A stretch of 5,932 nucleotides of DNA from Candidatus Acidiferrales bacterium (GTDB lineage: Bacteria; Acidobacteriota; Terriglobia; Acidiferrales; UBA7541), in the NCBI GenBank assembly GCA_030044295.1, contig JASHWB010000395.1, positions 1-5,932 of the forward strand, in the 5' to 3' direction. How positions within the stretch are numbered: the stretch's first letter is position 1; the number at the start of each line of letters is the position of its first letter. Positions 1 through 4,964 of the stretch are shown here, piece by piece. The notes under the pieces were generated by a model. That model was not told where the DNA came from, searched no databases, and saw nothing but the letters and a program-made list of their open reading frames with translations. A program made the translations under genes and the position numbers.

Positions 1-1569
1 GGCGGGACGATTTGGGGCGCGAACGCCGTGGATGGCGTGATCAACATCATCACCAAGAATTCGAAGGATACGCAGGGCGCAATCGCGTCTGCGGGCGGCG
101 GAAACGTTGACCAGGGACTCGGCGAATTCCGGTATGGCGGCTCCCTGCATCAGGACTTGAACTACCGCGTGTACGGTATGGGATTTACTCGCGGGCCCGA
201 ATTCCACCCGGACGGAAATTCATTCGACGGCTGGCGAATGGGACAACTCGGCTTCCAAACCGATTGGAATTGCGGGCGAGGCGATTCCCTTATGCTGCAA
301 GGAACGATCTATCGTGGAGAAAGCGGCCAACTGAACAACATTGCGTTTTACAACCCGCCATCGCAGGAGAATATCGATAATGAAGCCGACGTTTCGGGTG
401 GCAGCCTCGTGGTGAGGTGGCAGCGGCAGCTACGGAACAATTCGGATATTCGCCTGGAGGCCTATTTCGATCGCACCAACCGCCAGGACATTCAGTTCGG
501 AGAGACTCGCGATATGTTCGACGTCGACTTCGTCCATCGCCTCAAGCTTTCGCGGGGGCAGGATTTTATTTGGGGCCTTGGCGCCCGCGTGAGTCCCAGC
601 TACTTCATTCAGACGCAAGCGACCGTCAATTTCCTTCCGCACCAGTTCACCGACAGCATTTACAGCGGATTTGTGCAAGACGAGATTCCGATTGTCCGCG
701 ACAAGTTCGCGATCGTGGTAGGGACGAAGCTGGTGCACAACGATTTCAGCGGCTTCGATTACGAACCGAGCGCACGCGTGCTGTGGACGCCGAGCAATCA
801 TCAGACGTTTTGGGCGGCAGTTACACGCGCCGTTCGCATTCCCTCCCGGCTTGATCAGGATCTCGATCTCACCGGTTTCGTGACCGCGAACCCTCCGCTG
901 CCCATTTTTTTGGCGATCGATGGCGACCCGCACTACGCCTCGGAACGCCTGCTTGGGTATGAAGCCGGATACCGCACCCTGATTACGCATCGCTTCTACT
1001 TGGATTTGGCGACATTCTTTAACAACTACAACAATCTCGAATCTTTCGGCGCGGATTCGGTGAGCCTCCACATTGCGCCGCCGCCCGGAAACTACCTCTA
1101 TGGCCTTCTTTCGGTTCCGTGGGCGAATGGATTGATCGGCAACACGGATGGCGCGGAGATCAGCCCGGATTGGAAGCCGTTCAGTTGGTGGCAACTTAAG
1201 GGCTCCTATTCGTATTTGGAAATGCACCTGAAAGACAAGGCAGGCATTACGGACACGACTACAGCGGCGACGGATACGGGATCGAGTCCGCACCACGTCG
1301 TCGAATTAGAGTCACTCTTCAATTTGCCGTGGCATTTCGAATTCGATCCCACGTACCGGTATTTCGGCGCGCTTCCGGCCCAATCCGTCCGTAGTTACTC
1401 GACGGCGGACATGCATGTGGGATGGAGTTACCGCAACCAGTTTTCCGTTTCGGTGGTGACGGAGAATCTCGCCGATCCAAACCACTTCGAATTCGGGCTT
1501 GGCGTCCCGGATGCTCCGAACGTTGGAATCAAACGATCCGTCTACGCGAGCATCACCTGGAAGCGCTGA
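1..1569 (+). CDS. TonB-dependent outer-membrane receptor, C-terminal part (5' end cut by window)
   Basis: This is an outer-membrane beta-barrel receptor of the TonB-dependent family, which imports a scarce ligand (siderophore, cobalamin, sugar or similar) using TonB energy; the ligand cannot be told from sequence. The open frame runs from base 1 to TGA at 1567 (522 codons). Residues 6-19 read GANAVDGVINIITK, the hallmark end of the plug domain, so the signal peptide, any TonB box and most of the plug lie left of the window. A GTG at base 28 falls inside this motif and is not a real start. The rest has the alternating polar/aromatic pattern of barrel strands, with conserved-type patches such as SARVLWTP followed by TRAVRIPSR, and YEAGYRT. 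The final strand ends SVYASITWKR, as expected for a barrel assembly signal. It heads a tight operon (5 nt to the next gene) with YfiR, a histidine kinase and a receiver, so a link to signalling is likely. Family assignment is firm; substrate unknown. Confidence 0.95.
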   Translation, partial: GGTIWGANAVDGVINIITKNSKDTQGAIASAGGGNVDQGLGEFRYGGSLHQDLNYRVYGMGFTRGPEFHPDGNSFDGWRMGQLGFQTDWNCGRGDSLMLQGTIYRGESGQLNNIAFYNPPSQENIDNEADVSGGSLVVRWQRQLRNNSDIRLEAYFDRTNRQDIQFGETRDMFDVDFVHRLKLSRGQDFIWGLGARVSPSYFIQTQATVNFLPHQFTDSIYSGFVQDEIPIVRDKFAIVVGTKLVHNDFSGFDYEPSARVLWTPSNHQTFWAAVTRAVRIPSRLDQDLDLTGFVTANPPLPIFLAIDGDPHYASERLLGYEAGYRTLITHRFYLDLATFFNNYNNLESFGADSVSLHIAPPPGNYLYGLLSVPWANGLIGNTDGAEISPDWKPFSWWQLKGSYSYLEMHLKDKAGITDTTTAATDTGSSPHHVVELESLFNLPWHFEFDPTYRYFGALPAQSVRSYSTADMHVGWSYRNQFSVSVVTENLADPNHFEFGLGVPDAPNVGIKRSVYASITWKR

Positions 1570-1574
1570 AGAGA

Positions 1575-2198
1575 ATGCAGCGGCCAAACGGAAGTCGCAC
1601 GAATCGCCCAGCCGGAGCGCCAGCCGCGGTTTGCGCGCCTGGATGCCGCGCCGCAGTGTGGTTGCTGCTGATGTTCTCTATCGCTGCGGGCTTTGCTCCC
1701 CATCTGCAAGCGCAGCAGGCCAAGCCGAGCGAATACCAGGTGAAGGCTGCTTACCTTTATAACTTCACGCTCTTCGTGTCATGGCCGAACTTCGACAAGT
1801 CCGCCAGCGGGCCGTTCGGCGTCTGCGTGCTTGGGAAGGATCCCTTCGGCGCTGCTTTGGATTCGACTTTTGCCGGAGAGACTTTTGGTCGGCAACCGAT
1901 CCACATTCAGAGAATTACGGACCCGCGCGACGCGCGGCCGTGCCGGATCCTGTTTATCAGTCGATCCGAAGATAAAAAACTCAACACCATTCTTTCGTCG
2001 CTAAGCGATGCCGAAGTGCTGACCGTGAGCGATATTCCCGACTTTTCCCAGCGCGGAGGCATGATCCAGTTCGTCTGGCAGGGAGAGAGCGTGCGTTTCG
2101 AAGTGAATCTTCAGGCGGCCCAGTCTGCGGGGCTGGTTTTGAGTTCAGACCTACTGAAGGTAGCGACGTCCGTCCACGGGACTCCATCGGGGTTTTGA
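1575..2198 (+). CDS. YfiR-family (DUF4154) secreted periplasmic protein
   Basis: A 207-residue periplasmic protein of the YfiR/DUF4154 family. In Pseudomonas, YfiR binds the periplasmic part of the CHASE8 cyclase YfiN and represses it; here the next gene encodes a CHASE8-like histidine kinase, its likely partner. Visible features: a signal peptide with a long basic N region, hydrophobic core at about residues 27-41 and probable cleavage after LQA (residue 46). The family entry motif EYQVKAAYLYNFTLFVSWP is at 53-71, VCVLGKDPFG at 83-92, RPCRILFIS at 121-129, and the region VLTVSDIPDFSQRGGMIQFV at 148-167. C84 and C123 are 39 residues apart, as I recall for C71/C110 of P. aeruginosa YfiR; the second pair known there (C145/C152) is absent. 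The ATG at 1575 lies 5 nt past the receptor stop with only a GA-rich stretch close before it. Later ATG at 1671 or GTG at 1656 would leave a minimal signal peptide and are less likely. The frame also runs upstream inside the receptor gene, which I do not treat as coding. Confidence 0.92.
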   Translation: MQRPNGSRTNRPAGAPAAVCAPGCRAAVWLLLMFSIAAGFAPHLQAQQAKPSEYQVKAAYLYNFTLFVSWPNFDKSASGPFGVCVLGKDPFGAALDSTFAGETFGRQPIHIQRITDPRDARPCRILFISRSEDKKLNTILSSLSDAEVLTVSDIPDFSQRGGMIQFVWQGESVRFEVNLQAAQSAGLVLSSDLLKVATSVHGTPSGF

Positions 2199-2201
2199 GG
2201 A

Positions 2202-3650
2202 ATGCGCCTGCCCAACCAAAAGCTGTCCAGAAACGTCACGCTGATCAATCTGCTAGTGAGTGCCGCGGCTCTCTTACTGGCGTGCGCGGCATTTGTCGGC
2301 TATGACCAAATCAGCTTTCGGCGAAGCATGGTGAGTGAGGTCTCGGTTCGCGCGCAGATCATTGCTTCCAACAGCGTTTCAGCAATCCTGTTCAACGATG
2401 CCACCTCGGCGCGAAGCACGCTGTCGGCGCTTAGCGCCTCCGCTGACGTGATGTGGGCGGGAATCTGCACGGCCCAGGGGAAAAGCTTCGCGCTGTATCA
2501 GCGAACGGGTACGGATCGGGTTCCGGCATTGCCCTCGATTGCACCGGGCCAGATGCAATCGGTTCTCTTCGGCAATGGCGACATCGTGCTGGCGCGCGCC
2601 ATCATTTTTCGTGGAAGATCCTTGGGCACCGTATACGTGGAGTCTGATTTAAGCACGATCGCCCAGCGTCGCAAGGAGTATGCGGCGATAGCGCTGGCGG
2701 TTCTGCTGGCGTCCATGGTTGCGGCGCTGCTGGTTTCATGGCTGTTCGCGAAATCCGTGGCAGACCCCATTGTGGGTTTGGCCGCTTTGACTCGCGACAT
2801 CACGGAACACAAGGACTACTCTGCGCGAGCTATTCCAACCGGCAGGAACGACGAAGTCACGCTCCTAATAGGCTCTTTCAACGATATGCTCGGGCAGATT
2901 GAGCGCCGCGATCGTGCTTTGCGGGAGGCCCGCGCCGATCTCGAACGGCGCGTGGAAGAGAGGACCGCGCAGCTCACGCACGCCAATAAAGAACTCGAAT
3001 CGTTTTCCTATTCCGTTTCCCACGACCTTCGCGCTCCGCTTCGCAGCATCGATGGATTCAGCCAGGCCTTGCTTGAGGATTACGACGCCAAGCTGGATGC
3101 CGCTGGCAAGGACTACCTGCGCCGTATTCGGGCTTCCGCTCAGCGCATGGGAGTTCTCATCGACGATCTGCTCAATCTCGGCCGCGTTTCCCGTGCCACC
3201 ATCCAGAAGGAAAAAGTGGACGCCACTGCGCTCGCGGAATCCATCGCCGCTGACCTGCGCCGGGCGCAGCCGGGTCGCGAAGTCGAGTTCCGCATCGAGA
3301 AGGGAATGGAAGCGTGGGCTGATCCCGGCCTGTTGCGGATCGTGCTGGATAATTTGCTGAATAACGCGTGGAAGTTCACATCGAAGCGCGGCCATGCCTC
3401 GATCGAATTCGGGTTACGCCGCGACAACGGCGGCCCCGCTTGTTATTTCGTGCGCGACAATGGAGCCGGCTTCGACCCGAAGTACGCCGACCGTCTTTTT
3501 GGAGCCTTTCAGCGCCTGCACGCCATGACCGATTTCGCTGGCACCGGCGTAGGCTTGGCCACCGTGCAGCGAATCATCACGCGTCATGGCGGTTCGGTAT
3601 GGGCGGAAAGCGCTGTGGATCAAGGTGCGGTCTTTTATTTCACACTCTGA
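2202..3650 (+). CDS. Sensor histidine kinase: CHASE8-like periplasmic domain, HAMP, HisKA, HATPase
   Basis: A 482-residue inner-membrane histidine kinase. Order of parts: TM1 about 13-34; periplasmic region about 36-158 that resembles CHASE8, the sensor domain of YfiN (RAQIIASNSVSAILFNDATS at 50-69, then an ADVMWAGI-type strand); TM2 about 161-183; HAMP about 183-237; a short coiled coil (about 238-262); HisKA with phospho-acceptor H274 in SVSHDLRAPLRSIDGFS; HATPase with N box LDNLLNNAWKFT (382-393), G1 DNGAGFD from D419, F box FGAFQRLH (433-440) and G2 GTGVGLA (447-453). All catalytic motifs look intact. The SHDLRAPLRSIDGFS box is of the phytochrome-like (Cph1) type, which usually works with Rcp1-type receivers; one follows 21 nt downstream. 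It starts 3 nt after the YfiR stop; GAGGA (2197-2201) abuts the ATG, unusually close for a Shine-Dalgarno, so translation probably depends on coupling. Likely role: autophosphorylate in response to the periplasmic state reported by YfiR. No PAS, GAF or GGDEF domain is present. Confidence 0.95.
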   Translation: MRLPNQKLSRNVTLINLLVSAAALLLACAAFVGYDQISFRRSMVSEVSVRAQIIASNSVSAILFNDATSARSTLSALSASADVMWAGICTAQGKSFALYQRTGTDRVPALPSIAPGQMQSVLFGNGDIVLARAIIFRGRSLGTVYVESDLSTIAQRRKEYAAIALAVLLASMVAALLVSWLFAKSVADPIVGLAALTRDITEHKDYSARAIPTGRNDEVTLLIGSFNDMLGQIERRDRALREARADLERRVEERTAQLTHANKELESFSYSVSHDLRAPLRSIDGFSQALLEDYDAKLDAAGKDYLRRIRASAQRMGVLIDDLLNLGRVSRATIQKEKVDATALAESIAADLRRAQPGREVEFRIEKGMEAWADPGLLRIVLDNLLNNAWKFTSKRGHASIEFGLRRDNGGPACYFVRDNGAGFDPKYADRLFGAFQRLHAMTDFAGTGVGLATVQRIITRHGGSVWAESAVDQGAVFYFTL

Positions 3651-3661
3651 AGGTTGATTCC

Positions 3662-3667
3662 AGGAGG
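3662..3667 (+). promoter_or_regulatory. Ribosome binding site AGGAGG for the receiver gene
   Basis: A perfect AGGAGG ends 4 nt before the ATG at 3672. This decides the start: the alternative TTG at 3654 in the same frame lies upstream of this site and would place it inside the coding region. It is the strongest ribosome binding site in the plus-strand operon; the YfiR and kinase genes have only poor ones, so the receiver may be made in excess over the kinase (inference). Confidence 0.75.
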
Positions 3668-3671
3668 CGCC

Positions 3672-4121
3672 ATGCGGGAAGCCGTGATTCTGTTGGTCGA
3701 AGACAATCCTGACGACGAAGCTCTCACGTTACGGGCGCTGAAGAAAAATAACATCCAGAATGAAGTCGTGGTGGCGCGCGATGGCCGCGAGGCGCTGGAC
3801 TATCTCTTCGGCGAGGGAATATACGAAGGCCGCGACGTACGAGTGAAGCCGCAGGTCATCTTGCTCGATTTGAAATTACCCAAGTTGGACGGGTTCGAGG
3901 TGCTGCGGGCGATGCGCGGCAACGAGCACACACGGTTGCTTCCCGTCGTAATCCTTACCTCATCAAACGAGGAGCGGGACCGCATCAATGGATACGGCCT
4001 CGGCGCTAATAGTTATGTCCGCAAACCCGTCGAGTTTGGTGAGTTCATAGAAGCGGTGAAACAGTTGGGACTGTACTGGCTGATTTTGAACCAGATTGCG
4101 CCGGCAGCCGGCGTTCTGTAA
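3672..4121 (+). CDS. Single-domain response regulator, Rcp1-like receiver
   Basis: A 149-residue stand-alone receiver (REC) domain. It should accept phosphate from the kinase encoded just before it. Visible: acidic cluster LLVEDNPDD (residues 7-15, E10/D11), phospho-acceptor D66 in ILLDLKLPKLDGFEVL, switch residue T96 in VVILTSSNEERD, and conserved K118 in SYVRKPVEF. The extended loop after ALDYLFGEG (about 41-60) and the LLVEDNPDDEALTLRAL opening are typical of the Rcp1 group that pairs with phytochrome-type kinases. After the REC fold only a short tail (about 134-149) remains, with no DNA-binding, GGDEF, EAL or other output domain. Output must therefore be by protein contact or by phosphotransfer to a partner elsewhere. 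Start chosen at ATG 3672 because of the AGGAGG just upstream. Ends with TAA at 4119. Confidence 0.95.
   Translation: MREAVILLVEDNPDDEALTLRALKKNNIQNEVVVARDGREALDYLFGEGIYEGRDVRVKPQVILLDLKLPKLDGFEVLRAMRGNEHTRLLPVVILTSSNEERDRINGYGLGANSYVRKPVEFGEFIEAVKQLGLYWLILNQIAPAAGVL
4099..4113 (+). repeat. Short perfect hairpin at the 3' end of the receiver gene
   Basis: CGCCGG, a 3-nt loop CAG, then CCGGCG: a 6-bp all-GC stem, extendable by one G-T pair outward. It sits in the last codons of the receiver gene, 5 nt before the stop codon. No T-run follows (TCTGTAATTC), so it is not a classic intrinsic terminator. It may simply reflect the Ala/Gly/Pro codons there, or could stall or protect the 3' end of the transcript. 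Confidence 0.4.
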
Positions 4122-4137
4122 TTCGCGGGACGCGACC

Positions 4138-4199
4138 GCGCCGGACGAGCGGCGGAAATTCGGCGCCACGCAAAGTATGCCGGCGCAGGTCCGGCGCCG
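4138..4199. terminator. GC-rich inverted repeats in the convergent gap, possible two-way terminator
   Basis: The 87-nt gap between the converging operons holds a 9-bp perfect inverted repeat, GCGCCGGAC (4138-4146) with GTCCGGCGC (4189-4197), enclosing 42 nt. It also holds an alternative 7-bp pair, CGGCGCC (4161-4167) with GGCGCCG (4193-4199), with a 25-nt loop. A further CCGGCGC at 4180-4186 could pair with 4138-4144. The structures compete with one another. There is no T-tract on either strand, so an intrinsic terminator is not shown. The position between converging genes is the reason to suspect termination or anti-readthrough folding. Confidence 0.35.
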
Positions 4200-4208
4200 C
4201 GCTGACGC

Positions 4209-4964
4209 CTAATGCACGGCTCCTCGACGGATGTCTTCCGTGGCTTGCCGCACGTTTTCGATCTTCCCCAGATCGCGCCAGTAATATCGGTCCGCGCGGA
4301 ACGGCATAACTTTCTCCCCGGCGGATGCCAGGCGGAGATACACATCGATGATTGAGAAAACACCTTGCTCCGTCATCAGCGAGAAAACGCGCGGCGAAAT
4401 GACGTGGATTCCGCAAAATGCCAGCGCCTCGGCGGGTTCCGAAGCGTGGCTCCACTCGTCTTTCTCGCCGCGCCCGCTGCGGCGGCCGCAGAGCCGCATG
4501 CCTTCATCGAACAGCAGGTAGCGAGACGCTTCGCGCTTTTGCACAGCCAACGTGGCAAGCGCCGCGAATTCGCGATGCGCCTCGACCATGCTTTGGAGAT
4601 CGATTGTACTGATGACATCCACGTTGTGCAGGACGAAAGGTTCGTTCTCGCTGGCGGTGCCGCTGGCACTCTCCAGGAAGAACGGCGCGGCTTTCTTCAG
4701 CCCTCCGCCGGTATCGAGCAGCACATCTTCGCGCGAAATTGCAATTCGCATCCCGAAATTTCGATTTGCCTCTAAGTAGGCGGCGATCTGACTGGCAAAG
4801 TGATGCGCGTTGATGATTACGTCGCGAACACCGGAGGCTCGCAAACGTTCCAGCGTGATTTCGAGCATTGTGCGGCCAGCGACTTCCACCAGCGCTTTCG
4901 GCCGATCGTCGGTCAACGGTCGTAGGCGCGTGCCTAGGCCGGCAGCGAGAACCATGGCCTTCAT
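4209..4964 (-). CDS. MurU-like sugar-1-phosphate nucleotidyltransferase
   Basis: A 251-residue cytoplasmic nucleotidyltransferase (GT-A-like NTP_transferase fold) joining a sugar-1-phosphate to an NTP to give NDP-sugar and pyrophosphate. Visible: N-terminal signature MKAMVLAAGLGTRLRPLT (residues 1-18, R13), catalytic-type K23 in RPKALVEVAG, the LLDTGGGLKKA loop (82-92), a metal-binding-type aspartate D116 in VLHNVDV, FCGIHVISPRVF (183-194), and a second metal-type aspartate D231 in YYWRDLGKIEN. Length and short C-terminus, without an acyltransferase domain, fit MurU (MurNAc-1-P uridylyltransferase) rather than GlmU. The upstream gene is an AmgK-like kinase, which would supply the sugar-1-phosphate; start and stop overlap by 4 nt (ATGA), so the two are translationally coupled. 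GGAG (plus coordinates 4976-4979) lies 11 nt before the ATG. NVD replaces the more usual NGD/NAD. It could instead serve another hexose-1-phosphate (mannose, heptose or glucose type), so I give no gene symbol. Confidence 0.88.
   Translation of the reverse strand: MKAMVLAAGLGTRLRPLTDDRPKALVEVAGRTMLEITLERLRASGVRDVIINAHHFASQIAAYLEANRNFGMRIAISREDVLLDTGGGLKKAAPFFLESASGTASENEPFVLHNVDVISTIDLQSMVEAHREFAALATLAVQKREASRYLLFDEGMRLCGRRSGRGEKDEWSHASEPAEALAFCGIHVISPRVFSLMTEQGVFSIIDVYLRLASAGEKVMPFRADRYYWRDLGKIENVRQATEDIRRGAVH

Noticed and set aside
430..1296. A 288-codon open frame on the minus strand across the receptor gene.
   Set aside because: It is the antisense shadow of a GC-rich coding region: Arg- and Val-rich composition, no recognisable motif, and it lies wholly inside the receptor frame, which has strong family motifs.
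1422..1574. The YfiR frame stays open upstream to an ATG at 1422 inside the receptor gene.
   Set aside because: The receptor frame is clearly coding to 1569, and the extra 51 residues are Arg/Trp-rich with no family match. The start at 1575 gives a complete signal peptide.
57..4571. Seven GAATTC sites (57, 124, 199, 1339, 1489, 3405, 4566), where about one is expected at this GC content by my rough estimate.
   Set aside because: Six lie in ordinary plus-strand coding, five of them in the receptor gene, and arise from common words such as TTCGAATTCG; spacing is irregular and nothing ties them to a restriction or uptake system.
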